Made by a program: the position numbers and the translations under genes
In this document: positions 52,301 to 64,000 of the stretch, one piece after another
How positions within the stretch are numbered: the stretch's first letter is position 1
How the letters are laid out: each line of letters opens with the position of its first letter
The notes under the pieces: model-generated
Told to the model about the DNA's origin: nothing
The model's database searches: none
What the model saw: only the letters and a program-made list of their open reading frames with translations
Origin: Dirofilaria immitis
Lineage: Eukaryota > Nematoda > Chromadorea > Rhabditida > Onchocercidae
Reading direction: 5' to 3'
Assembly: GCA_024305405.1 (NCBI GenBank)
Contig: JAKNDB010000087.1
Location: forward strand, 4,590,501-4,654,500
Length of the DNA: 64,000 nt

Positions 52301-54048
52301 TCACTAACGATATTCAAGCAGATTATTTTAAATAGTGCCTATTTCAGAAGAGTATTATGATTGCCATGAATTTCCTATTATTATGTTTTCTTTTGTCTTG
52401 AGCAGGTTATACTTTGCTACAGTTGCTCAATCTTTAGAATGTTTGAATTTCAAATTTTAGGTATTAGCCGAGTTGTCGCTTTGGGATTAACGCCACCAAA
52501 AAGAATCAGAAAATGCTTGTTGTTATTTACGGTGGTGAAGGTTGGATTGGAAAGCAGTGCTGTAAGAAATTGAGCGAGCGAAAGATTCTTTTCACACTGG
52601 CCAAATGTCGAATTGGAAGAAATAGCGATAAGGAAGTATATGGTTTTCAGAATTTCCTATTACTTAATTTTAATTTTTTAGCAATTTAAAGTTTAATGCA
52701 GTTAATTCATTCTAGATTTTGGATGAGCTAAATGGCACTTATAGTACACATGTACTCTGCTGCACGGGAAGAACGCATGGTGGTAAATTCAAAACAGTGG
52801 AGTATTTAGAAGGTCCAGATAGTTTGAGGAATTTGTATCAAATTCTATGAAATACTAGTATTGTTGAAATTGATCTATTTTTTCACATCAAGACATTAGT
52901 TTAAATTTATTCAGTTTTAAAATCTAAGTCATCCAGTAATCTCAAGAATTCAGGAGGACCAAAACAGACTTTCGAAAATATACGAGATAATTTATATTCA
53001 ACGATGACTTTAGCAAGAATATGTCAAACATTAGGTCTGCACTTTACCTATATTGGGACTGGATATTTATTTGCATATGATCAGGAGCATCCGATAGGCG
53101 GTGAAAGCTTCACTGATGATGGTATGTTAATTGAATTAGTTTTTAAATGCAGTCCGTTATGCTCCAATAAAATGGAAATGACAGATCATGTTTGTTAAGG
53201 AAGACAGTTTCTTGAAATTCTTGAAAAAAACTGGACACATTTGATATAATTTGTGTTACTGATTAGAGATATTTCAAGTATTATGTGTTGGAGACAGATT
53301 TATAATTCGTTTTAATTGATGATTAGTTTTAGATTTGCCAACTTTTTTCGGAAATTCATACTCAATCGTGAAAGGTATCACTGATCGTATGATACAACAG
53401 TATCAGGGTGGAATCAAAGAATGCTTAAATGCTCGAATAACATTACCACTGAATTTTTGCTTAGACGAAGAAAGAAATCTATTGACTAAAATTTTGGAAT
53501 ACAAGTGAAATTTTATTTTTTGTATTTATGCTAGCTTTGCATATTTTGAAAATATTCAGTTCATCACATTAATATTATTGTTGGTCATTTAATTTTGTAA
53601 ATTAATTTTCTTCCTAACTATTTTATTTTTGAGGCAAATTCTCGATGTTCCAGTGTCAATAACAATACTGGATGACTGCATACCAGCACTGATTGATCTC
53701 ATGGAAAAACGTGTTGGTGGCAATTTGAATTTAGTTAATCCTCAACCGATCACTTTTTCCCAGATACTGGAACTTTACAAGGAGGTTAATCCATTTCTTA
53801 TATGACTTTACAGAATAATTTATAAATGATTTTCTCTAATTGACAAATGATTCCAGATTGTCTGTTCGGATTTGCATCATTACGAGATACTAGATGCAAA
53901 AGATGACAAATATCGTGAACTATGTGCGACGAAAGGAAATTGTGCTTTGAATACATCTAAATTGGAACAGCTTTGTCCAAAGATTCCGAGCAGTTTCGAA
54001 AGTCTACGGAAATGTTTTATGAAGATGAGAGATACCTCATGTAATTAA
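49303..54048 (+). CDS. rml-2: Fused dTDP-glucose 4,6-dehydratase / RmlD-like reductase (RML-2 type)
   Basis: Makes the dTDP-4-keto-6-deoxyglucose intermediate of dTDP-rhamnose synthesis. Exons: 49303-49545, 50585-50746, 51045-51133, 51224-51322, 51455-51632, 51730-51905, 52461-52635, 52716-52821, 52954-53121, 53333-53504, 53634-53784, 53857-54048; about 637 residues. N-terminal half: NAD-binding [27 protein letters not shown] with the catalytic Thr-Asp-Glu, and PYAATKAACE with the Tyr-x3-Lys pair. C-terminal half: [33 protein letters not shown] and NSYSIVKG (a second Tyr-x3-Lys), as in the plant RHM/NRS-ER reductase domain. The NRS/ER epimerase cysteine (DWCE after TGR) is absent, suggesting epimerisation is done by a separate enzyme. 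Frame breaks at A4 51076-51079, A3 51887-51889 and A5 52498-52502 are each healed by one extra A. ATG follows an acceptor TTCAATTTCAG. Confidence 0.88.
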
Positions 54049-55763
54049 AACACATATTTAGATAATCGCGGCAAACATATCATTATAAGATTACATAGTT
54101 TTAAACTGATGGAAAAAGTTTTAAAAATCTATTATATTTTTTGCAAGTTATTTCTCTCATTTAATGCAAACAAATTTTCGTGTTAGGAACTGATTACAAA
54201 TGGAAATAGTGGTCAAAAGTTTAAAATATTATACATATTATTCTGAATATGATTCTAACGACATTAATATTGAAATATTGAACTAAAGAACAATCATAAT
54301 ACTATAAAGCAACAAACAGAAGCAAACAAATGGAAGAATCTTCGAAACGACAAATAGAAAACAAACAAATCCAGAGCATCGAATGCAAAAATACTTTTTC
54401 GAGATAATTTAGAGGATAGATTAGTAAATATAAAGACTTTTAAAAATGCGAAACATTTTTTGGCTTTTATTATGAGTAACAATCATTTTTTCGATTTCCC
54501 GTTTTTGTACTGTTTATTGTTTTGCAAGGACTAAATTTTGCTTGGCACTTCAGAAAAAATTGCGTTTTAAATGGATGCAAAGATGCAGGAAGGGAAACGT
54601 AGAATTGAAAAGGAAAGAAAAGTTTTTTTTTTTCAAGACAAGTAGAAGCATGAAATCCTAGAACGAGATTAAAACCTTTTTTCTGGAATGATCGACATGG
54701 TAATATCAATATCTAACATCATTTTCATCACGCGATGAAAATATCTCTGATGCAGTAAAACTTTTTGCGCCTTTACGATATTTACTCATTCGGTCGATTG
54801 GAAATGAAATTTCTAGATCTGTAATCGCTTTTTCGAAATCTTTCTTTTCATCTCAGTTCTCTTAAAATCTATGTTAATATACTATATGAAAGTCTTTTCA
54901 CTACATTTTTGTCAATTCGTGTTATTCCAGTGAATGATCTTAAATTAAAAGTGATAGCATCTTTATGTTAATAATGCACTGATAACGCGACAATATGGGA
55001 AACACTTTCAGTACGTTATTTTGAAAACCTAACTTCAATCGGAAGTTGAATTAACAAGCTCTTCTTTTCCATCTTTTGTGCAATGCATTCCGAGAAAAAT
55101 GAATAGAATACATAAAGTATGCTTGCCCAATTTATGGTATAATAAAAATCTATCCGTGAATATAAATGAGATTTAATATTAGTACAATTTATGAAGAAGG
55201 AGAAATATCGAAGATTTTGAGAATAGTAATGTAAAATCACATGAAGTACAGGAAGATAACGAAAAAAATACTATATTAAATTCTTAAATAAATCAGTCAA
55301 GTAATCGCTTATTCCGTAATGAGAATTCTAATAGAAAAAAGAGATGACTGTCTTGTATACTTAAATATAACTTAATATCTTTTGCATAGTTAATCATTTG
55401 TGTCACACATCATATCTTTTCATAGTTAATCATTTATGTTAAAAAATTAAATGTAACATTTTTAATAAAATTAAAAAATCTAATATTTCCTTTTAATTTT
55501 CTTATTTTGTTAATTTCTGCAATGGTTAACAGTCACATCATCGTCCATCAAATGTTTTGGCTTTTCAGTGTATGCTTGCTTGAGGTTTTATTTATATTGT
55601 TTAAATTATGGCAGGTATTATCTATTATCTTGATTTTAAAATATGACATTCCAAGCTAGTCCTCTAGATGATTTAGAATAAGAATTCATTAAGGAAGAAT
55701 ATAATTTGCATAAAGAACAAAATAACTTAAATATTCTATATCCCATTTCCTGAACTTATTTAG
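54049..55763. other. Intergenic, no gene assigned
   Basis: About 1.7 kb after RML-2. No recognisable exon except a possible short upstream one for the next gene near 55570-55620 (acceptor TTTTCAG, donor CAG|GTATTA). Confidence 0.4.
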
Positions 55764-57851
55764 GGAACACCATCACGATGTGATGTATCACTGTTGCTAG
55801 AATATTTGAATCACAAAAATTATGAATATTACTTGGGAATAGGTTATACAAATTCGTGTATTTCCACAGTAATGAAAATTGAACCTAATTTTCAAGCTGA
55901 GAATATGGTTCCAGTTGTGCAAAATCTTTATAATTTGCATCATTACGGGCTGAGGTAATGAATTCATACCTTTTTGAATATATTTAATTGAAACACTTGC
56001 ATTTCGTAATTCATCTGTCGATATCATATCACTACCTTATCTTATTATGATTTATTGTATTAATCAATTCAAATTGTTTTGAAGTAATGTAATGATATAT
56101 GAACTAGCAGTGATGAAAATGCTACAAGCGCAGGACATCCGATGTTCGTTCAATAACATGTACCCCGTTCTGATTGGTTTGAAGTTGAATGTTACTATCT
56201 ATAATCATCAATTTTGACAACATAACAAACCGTAAGATCTTGGAAATTCGTCAACTGATTGTTTCTTTTTTTTCTGAACCAAAGTGTTGAATTTACTGGA
56301 TAAGCTTATTTTCTAAAAACTCTTTTGCTAATACCAAATTTCAAATTTAAACAATTTTTTTCAATGCTGATGCTGGTATGATATTTTTATAAAAGGTTTT
56401 TGAACTAGTCATACTTAAGCCATAAAAATTCAAATTAACAATTTATAATTCAATTCTGTTAAAATGCAAAATGACATTTCTATAAATTGAAAAAGTGCTT
56501 GATGCCAGAGTTGATTATGATTTCGAACAGCACCGAAAAATTCAAGACTAGCTTATGCACTAAAATTCATTCGTCTGATAGGAACTCGGGCTTCATTTGC
56601 AGTGAAAAAATTGAAGAGGAAATTTTTTCAAATCTTATTTAATTAATGTACTTTTACTAACAGAGTTGATAATCGTCCTGGCAGAATCATTGAAGAATCA
56701 GCCAACTCAGTTTCGTTATTTTTATCGGGATCAAGTTAGTAGTTCTGCACCGGAATACAATGATATCTTCATAACAACTATAGATATAAGTCGCAGCTTA
56801 TTACATTTCGTGCACCAAAATATCAATAAATCATCTTACATGGTAAGGATTATTGAATAGCCAGGATTACAACTTATGCAACAAAAGAGATATAGTAAAT
56901 AAATAGGTAAGAGTAATAATATCAAATATATTAGAATTAGAATAGTTTTTGAGTGTCCGAACATTTGTAGTGAAAGGTTTTTCTAATCAATTTAGAGACA
57001 CGACGTGTTATAAATAAAAAGTATTGACAGCAGCATACGCATTATGAAAATTCGTTCCGAAGAAATATATGTGAAACTTTCGCAATTAACCGTAAGAATA
57101 TTCATGCATATGATGCATAATTTTTCCAAAAAAATATGCAGTAAAAATTTTTTTCTTGAGTTAATTTTACGATAACTATTAAAAATTATACTATTTTATT
57201 CTGAGAATTAATTTGATATAAAATTTATTTATAACTTTGGCTTTAAATTTCTAAAATTGAATATCGAAAACCTAAAATGTAAAATGAATGGCAATTTGAT
57301 TTTTTTTTCACAAATAATTCATAGATGGATTCAAGTGGTGATTATGCATTTTATGCAATTCCTGGGCAGAATAAGCAACAGACTGTTTATCAAATTAAGA
57401 TGGAGTATCCCAACTTCACTCTCGCTACTCAAAAAACATTCCACAAAACAGCAGAAATATTTACGATAAATCAAAACGACCGAGTATTCCCGATAGATCG
57501 AAATGCCCTTCTTGTATGGAAGTTTTCAGCAGGAAAAAGGTAGAAGAATTTAGCATTGGGACCAGTCAAAATATTTGAAATTTAAAATTTATTTAAAGCC
57601 AGGCAAACTTTAAATCTTTCCATTCGTACTAGGGAATTAATTAAATTTAAAATTGCAAGTAGTAAATGATATTAAGTCAAAGTAAGCATATTTATTACAG
57701 AAAATTAAACTACAACTTCTTAAAATTCAAACTATTTACATGTTTTGGACCAACTGTTGCAGAAGTGCATGGCTATATAGAGGAATTTCTGCAGGAAATT
57801 TACAGCGGAAGAGCTCGTTTCATCAAATTGGCTGCATTTTATCCGGAATAA
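55764..57851 (+). CDS. Unrecognised multi-exon gene, 5' end missing
   Basis: Four plus-strand exons with good borders: 55764-55954, 56664-56842, 57325-57539 and 57701-57851. Reading: CDVSLLLEYLNHKNYEYYLG...VPVVQNLYNLHHYGLR; VDNRPGRIIEESANSV... SSSAPEYNDIFITTIDISRS; GDYAFYAIPGQNKQQTVYQI...FTINQNDRVFPIDRN; CFGPTVAEVHGYIEEFLQEI...RFIKLAAFYPE, stop TAA 57851. Exon 2 changes frame at the T5 run 56719-56723; removing one T makes all phases fit and gives about 244 residues for these exons. The first exon lacks a start codon, so at least one upstream exon is missing. No signal peptide or membrane segment is visible in the part seen, and I do not recognise the family. Mixed beta-strand-like and helical segments suggest a globular protein. 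Confidence 0.5.
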
Positions 57852-58642
57852 ATGATCCATCGGCGCAATTATCAGTCAAAATTTATCGAGTTCGACGTCA
57901 ATTATAACCATACAATTCATTTGTTTCTGATCATTACTTAATAAACAAATTTTTCAAACGTAAACATGAAGTAAACATTGATAGCATTATAATATCATAT
58001 ATTTACAATTTGGACAATAAATATGCAAATCTTATGATTACAAAAGTCTGAATGATGTTAAGCTTTCTGTACTCCATGCAGCATTTCATTATTTCACATC
58101 AGAAATTTGATGCAGCTCCATTTGCTGATAGAATAAGGTACATCGAAATTAATATCTTTTAAACCAGAAGACTAATCTCATGAGGATCTATTAGTAGAGG
58201 TGACATTTCTAATGTTCCAATACGTGTTAAAGTAGAGAAATGTGAAATTTTAAATCAATGCCACTCTTCATCAGTAGAAAACAGCATCACTTTCATCATC
58301 ACTGATGAACTTCTGAGTCTTAGTAAAATCAACGAGCTAAGATTTCCCTCATTTTTTTAAGGTATTGGATTGAATGGTGTCCTCACTTTAGACTTCCAAC
58401 TTTCAGTAATTGATTTCAACTAATTAAAGATTTTCATCCAAAAATTCAAAGCAAAAAACAACTCCAGGTGAATTTTTGTCAAAATCCCTTATAAAAGCAT
58501 TAAGAAATCTCGAAATACTTCCTGAAGTCCAGGATAACTTGATAACTTGGAGTTTCCAGAAAGAATTATTTTGATTTTGTGACACCAAATCTATTCCTAT
58601 TCCTGGCTTCCCTCCGAAAAAATGTCTGTTAATTTGTAAAAA
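57852..58642. other. Convergent intergenic region
   Basis: About 0.8 kb between the 3' ends of the unknown plus-strand gene and the minus-strand BTBD17-like gene. Nothing recognised. Confidence 0.5.
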
Positions 58643-61600
58643 TTAATCAATAGGTCTCAAGATTATTTGTAGATGAAGTTCACCATTCACAAGGAGTGGA
58701 GAATTATCGGTATAAAATTCACTGAGGTCTACCTTCTTCTCAATTTCAATATCAGCACTGTATCTGAAATGAATAGCATGAAAAATAAGTATAAAATGTA
58801 AGTCAGCTAACATATGGAGAAATATGTAAATCTCACTAAAAATTTGATGGAAATAGCTTAGCTTGAACTTTCATTTTGTGTTGGAAATAGTTGAGTTGTT
58901 ATCTTGAAATTCATGAAAGTTTATAAAAAGTCAAGTTATTTTTAATAAGAATCAAACTAACATTACTTATCCAAATGATAGAGAAACAGTAATGGTGCTA
59001 AATGTTTTCAAATATATCAACTAAATAAACCTTGTTTTCGTGAAATTTCTCTTGGATGAGAATGATCGTATCACTTTTCGTTCATCGACAATTTGTACGA
59101 GATATTCGATTGAGCGCGGCTGATCGATATCGTCTGATACCAAAAACATTCTTAATTCGTCATGTGAGTTTGGCACGAGCTGATTAGCTAATTTCAATTT
59201 CCAATTCCATGCTTGCAATGGGAAGGTAGATGAACGAGTAGTTATCTGTAAATATTGTTGTTAAAAAGAACACGAAAGCTTATTTGAAATGAATCACGAA
59301 TTCTAACTATTATGCATTACTAATCATACTTCCCTTATAAAATTAAGTTAGAGAGTGAGAAGAGTAGAGAGTTGCTGAAATGCGATCGATGGACTATGAT
59401 AATATAGATACAATAATATTTTTTCATGAGATCCAATACTTTTTTATCAGAAATACTTCATAGATCATTCACGGATAAGAAGACTGATCTATAAGGGATA
59501 AAATTATTTCTTCGTCATTATTGCACATTCAGGTCTGAAAAATCTCAGCAATCTTTTGAATTTGGTTGATTGAGAAAGGCAATAACTTAAAAAATTGGAC
59601 ATTCGTTAAACTAACATTATAGGCTTGATCAATGCCTCTGTCATAACCATTTTCCCGGCGTAATTCATCAGCACGAACTGTAATACGTTTGTCCCATCTT
59701 ATATCTGTGTAATTTCGTAGAATAAATTGTGATCCAGTGAATTCCCTGAAGACCAAGAAATCAAAACAATATTTATTAAGTCACACAGAACGAAAGAGAT
59801 ATGATCAGACTTCAGATATTTTTGAAATCTTTTGAGAACAATTAAGCAATTAAAAAGTAGGAATACAAAAAAAAATCAAATAAATTTAAGAATTTTTATA
59901 TTTAATGATAAAAACCGGTATTTTTTAAATGAGCGAAAAGAAATAAGTCAAAAGCAGAAGAAGAATACTTTTCGCATCATAAAAAAAATAATTCTTTTAG
60001 AAAATTATTTTACTCCAACTATTATTTTATCATGAGCATCAGAAAGAAAAGCCAACAAAAAACCATAAAAAATTAGATAAAAAAAAATTCAGCAAACAAC
60101 TAGCTCACTTGAAACTGGCTCTACTTGCCAGCGGAAGAGCTTGAAATTTATAAGCGAGTAAAATCTGCGGATGGAATAATTTTGGATGAATTTCAACCAG
60201 CGGTGATCGCTCAACCATCGTCAATTCATCTGCTGTCATGAATGGAAATCTGAAAAAATCATTCTTTAAAAGCTTGAAATTCAGATCAGAACTAATTCAT
60301 CCTAAAAGATGCATAAATAAGCAAATGATTTTTCAGTATGCTTTTTTTCAGTTATTTAGATATTGATCTTATTCATATAAACTCCCATTCATTATATGAT
60401 AGTCACTTATATTGTAGATTGAATTATGAAGTAACAGCTAAATTCCATTTCAGATGGCTCAATTTTCGTTAAAATCTAGTTATGTAATTGCAGAATTTAT
60501 TCTACGAATATTTATTTTTTTTAATTTAATTGCTAGGATAGTTGCTGATTTGATTTTTATCAATCAGCAAATTACTCGACAAAAATTATTTTTTTAAGCA
60601 TTTTCAGCAAAGTTCAATAAATCAATGCGTCATCAAACAGTATACTTTGATTCGTAAAAATATCTCAAGAATTATTTTTTTAACTACTGCTTGATTACTC
60701 CGATCTTCAAATGTCTATTATAAAGTTTAAGCGTCATTAACAATTAATAATTAAAAATAACATTGATAAAATATTGAAATTCTCCGAAAAATGGTGAGTG
60801 TTTGAAAAAGATTTCAAATTCAAGAGTGTTGAATTTGAAATTTCAAATTATTTTGTCACAAACAACAAGAAATTATCGATGAAATCAAAAACCAACTTTA
60901 TATATGGAATAATGGACGCCAGAAGCGGTAAAGCAGTATTACCGCGTCTTTCGGGATGAGACGATACCGTCAACCATTTCTGTACAGCTTCCCACAACCG
61001 AAATTCGTCTGAATTGCAAATAAATAGAGCTAGAATTTATGAACGATCTTTTTTTAACATCAAACAATTTATCCTCTCTGTCTTTCCAAAATAAAGCAAT
61101 GTCTACTGTAATCATCTTTATTACAAAATATTCCATTAATTAATGTCATTTTTATCAATTTATTGAATTTTTGAGAGATTTTTTTTCATAAAAGCTTTCA
61201 TTTACCAGAAATTTATCAATATTATTTTCAATTTATTGCTAAATAAATTGATGAAAAGTTACTTGGCAGGACAAGATCATTGGATTTAAGAAGTTCGATG
61301 AGTTGATCACGATCCACCGATAACCATTCCTTTTCCCATTCTTCGTTCATTATCATCTCTTCGAAATGCCATGCTAACACTTTGATACAAGCATTTATCA
61401 GTGGCTGAAGCAAGGAAATATTCTAAACAGTGTTGAAAATCGCACTTCTACAAACAAAAACATACTTGATGGAATGCTTTTGTAGCATAAGAAAACCACA
61501 CATGGAATAATTCCCTCGTCGACAGCTCCGGTAATATATTATTTACAGCGTAATCGATGCACACCTAAATAATTTATTATAAAATTATTTCTGTAAAAGA

Positions 61601-63087
61601 ATTACTTTCCTATTGTTGTAAAATAGAGTAAAAATAGTTTTTCGTTAGTAAAAATTTACATAAAATAGCATCAAAAAGGAAATAAATAAACAAATGTCTC
61701 TTGAATTTAAATCAAAAAATTATTAACAAGAATTTAAAATGACTTTAATTAGCATGCCAAATTACTGGATAGTTTTATTTGTCTCATTTGATATTCGAAC
61801 TTGGCAATATGTTCAATTATTTATAACAGTGATTTTTCTTCAATAAAAAGCAACAAATTTTGGAAATTTTAATATACATTAATAAAAGAATAAAGACAAA
61901 TATGATAATTGGAATTTGCTGTATTTATCATCACTATCATGTTTATTAATCACTATCAAAAAGATAATGACGAATGCTATTAACCGAGTGTATTCAATAA
62001 TATATCATTTCATCTGTCTTATAAAAAAATTAAAGAATATGAACTTTAAAATTCTGTGTGGAAAAAAACGAAAAAAAAGAGAAGAAATAGAAAAAATGAT
62101 TGATATACAGTTTAATTAAAGCAAAAGGAACAAAAATATAATGGAAGAGAAAAAGCATTACCTTTTTCAGATTGTTAACATTATATTTATCGGCAAGGAT
62201 AAGTATTGGTAGCGTATTTTCAGCGTGTAAAAACACATGATTACAATAAAGAAAGCGTAGAAATGCGGGAAAAACCGGCTGACAGGATAAGTCTTCAACA
62301 AGTTCTAATTCCTATAATTATTCCCTTAATTTCATTTGTTATTATTTTCCCATTAAAAGGAATGATATGAAATCAAATCTAGAACTAAGTACAGAATCAA
62401 ATATGATTCATAAGATAAAAGATGCGAAATACAGATAATTTTACAAAATAAACATTGGAAATAAAATATTCACTCTTATTTTTTCAGAAGCAATCCCACA
62501 TGATTTTTATTCACCAGGTGCACACTTGAAAGAAATGTTTTTACCTTTTATTTTATGGAATATAAAAAAATTAGTAATTACCTTCTATCTTAAGGCTTTT
62601 AATAAATAAAATTCAGGAAAGTGGAATAATAATTTCCTAAAGTAATAAAAAAATTATGAGAAGAACAAAAATTGCCGGAAACCTTCTTATCCCCGTTCCA
62701 TTTCTTGCTCAGCATTTGATCAAACACTTCGCTGCTTTTTGTCAATATTATTCGATGTGCCGCATATCTAAGAAATAAAGCGAAATTCCGTCAACATAAA
62801 TCTAAGCAATCTTGGCAAGAAAATCTTTAAAACTACTCAAACGACTATCACCGCATCAAATATTATATCACTAGTTAAGGTGATATAAACACAAGCCCTG
62901 CTGTTGCATCAGATCGAAAAAATCTAATGGCAAAAAGTTTTTCAAATCCATAAAAATTTATATTTAAGATGTAAGTCCCAACTTACATTTCATCACCGAC
63001 CAAAAGTGCAACATCACTTAGGTGTGAATTATTGTAATATTTTGTAAAATCGTTCAATGCTTCACGATCGTCGGCAAAGCAATCCAT
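58643..63087 (-). CDS. BTBD17: BTB/POZ-BACK protein, BTBD17-like
   Basis: Ten minus-strand exons (63087-62987, 62767-62683, 62311-62162, 61564-61466, 61404-61263, 61008-60897, 60249-60109, 59745-59616, 59245-59031, 58763-58643) join without a single phase conflict into 431 residues (human BTBD17 is slightly longer). BTB domain: NNSHLSDVALLVGDEIYAAH, RIILTKSSEVFDQMLSKKW, FLRFLYCNHVFLHAENTLPI, LILADKYNVNNLKK. BACK domain: VCIDYAVNNILPELSTRELF to LLKSNDLVLPSN and EFRLWEAVQKWL. The C-terminal half resembles the TRAF/MATH-like region of BTBD17 and ends HLQIILRPID, close to the family's usual end. The start ATG sits two bases after an acceptor (AATATTCAG), so either a spliced leader is added there or an upstream exon (possibly a signal peptide) was missed. 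Confidence 0.85.
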
Positions 63088-64000
63088 GCCTGAATATTTC
63101 AAAATTATAAGAAAGTGAACAAAAAGCTATCTTTCAAAAGAATTTAATTCATGAAATCACATCTTTGAAATAATTTTATTTGTATATGAAGCCACTAATT
63201 TAAAAAAATGCATATGAGTATCTATAGCAGATAGTAATTTTAACTTAATAGCAAGGATTAATTGCAAATATTTTTTGATTCCTTTATAAATTTCAACCAA
63301 TTTCATTAAAGTTTTCATGGAATAAGTAATATGAATTTTACAGCTGTTTATTGTTGTTGCTGCTTTCTTGTATAATCAGTTTTCTTATCGGATTTTTATC
63401 TCTTTTATCTTTGCGTAATTTTTATTAAAATTTGATATAATATTGCAAATGCATGAGCGTGCATTTTAAAGTTAATAATTTTTAATTATTTTGAAAAGAA
63501 CATATGTTAGAAGGGTATGAGGTAATTCTATTTTAAGTTATGCTTTTTAACTATGAAAGTAATTATTAATTTATAAAGCATAACTTTTTGACTAAATTGT
63601 TGTTTAATTACATAAAATCTTTTCTTAAACGAATAAAATTATTTATAATGAAATTCTAATGACATTTAGAAATACTCGACGTTAGCAAAATAGAGGGAGC
63701 AGTTTCGTCTAAACAACGATCCTCAAACTTTTTCCATTGCTAAACAGATGACAAAAACAATAACAACAACAACAGCAATGTTTATTTTATAGATTCTCAC
63801 TTTATTTAGATTGTTTTCATCTTTTGAAGTGACATTTGGGCCAAATGATCTATCGCTACAGTTATCATCAATATCTGTAGCATAATATCACAAAATCGTT
63901 TAATTCAAAGAAAATTTATAAGAAATATAAAAGGCAATTTGTTCATCCTTAATTCAGCTTATTTATTTTATAGCGGCATAGGATTAATCCATTAATAATG
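63088..64000. other. 5' flank of the BTBD17-like gene
   Basis: About 0.9 kb to the window edge. A slightly richer patch near 63660-63730 has no convincing exon. Nothing else recognised. Confidence 0.45.

Noticed and set aside
1..64000. CRISPR arrays, rRNA, tRNA, prophage or transposase genes
   Set aside because: None seen by eye on either strand. tRNA genes could be missed without a covariance-model scan.

Overview
This is eukaryotic, strongly AT-rich DNA. The genes have many short exons, GT-AG introns of about 60 to 1000 bases, and an acceptor-like (T)nCAG or (T)nTAG within about 2 to 35 bases of most start codons, as expected if mRNAs receive a spliced leader. With the FoxD/UNC-130-type forkhead factor and the RML-2-like rhamnose enzyme, this points to a nematode. 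The base composition and intron sizes suggest a filarial worm (Onchocercidae), which is inference. I see no bacterial, viral or transposase gene, no rRNA and no CRISPR array.

Layout. 0.2-4.6 kb, minus strand: complete FoxD/UNC-130 forkhead gene, seven exons. 4.6-23.3 kb: gene desert with a CA microsatellite, perfect palindromes and a few coding-like islands. 23.4-26.4 kb, minus: five-exon gene for a secreted nitrobindin-like beta-barrel protein that appears to lack the heme-ligating histidine. 27.9-28.1 kb, minus: small unknown ORF, head to head with TIMM22 (28.3-29.5 kb, plus). 30.5-36.0 kb, plus: LMBRD2, 15 exons. 37.4-38.3 kb, plus: PTPMT1, 3 exons. 39.7-40.9 kb, minus: coding-like but broken region. 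45.9-47.5 kb, plus: relic of a Rabin8/RAB3IP Rab guanine-nucleotide exchange factor, with splice sites intact but stops and deletions in conserved codons. 49.3-54.0 kb, plus: fused dTDP-glucose 4,6-dehydratase / RmlD-like reductase (RML-2 type). 55.8-57.9 kb, plus: four exons of an unrecognised gene. 58.6-63.1 kb, minus: complete BTBD17-like BTB-BACK gene, 10 exons.

The genes do not form one pathway. TIMM22 and PTPMT1 are both mitochondrial; LMBRD2 is a multipass membrane protein; RML-2 makes a nucleotide sug­ar for surface glycans; FoxD and BTBD17 are developmental or signalling-type proteins.

Several otherwise well-conserved genes (FoxD, LMBRD2, RML-2, the unknown 56-kb gene) show single-base frame breaks, mostly inside short A, T or G runs. 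In each case one added or removed base restores both the frame and the exon phase. This looks like homopolymer miscalling in the assembly. The Rabin8 region is different: it carries substitutions to TGA and multi-base deletions, so it looks like real decay.
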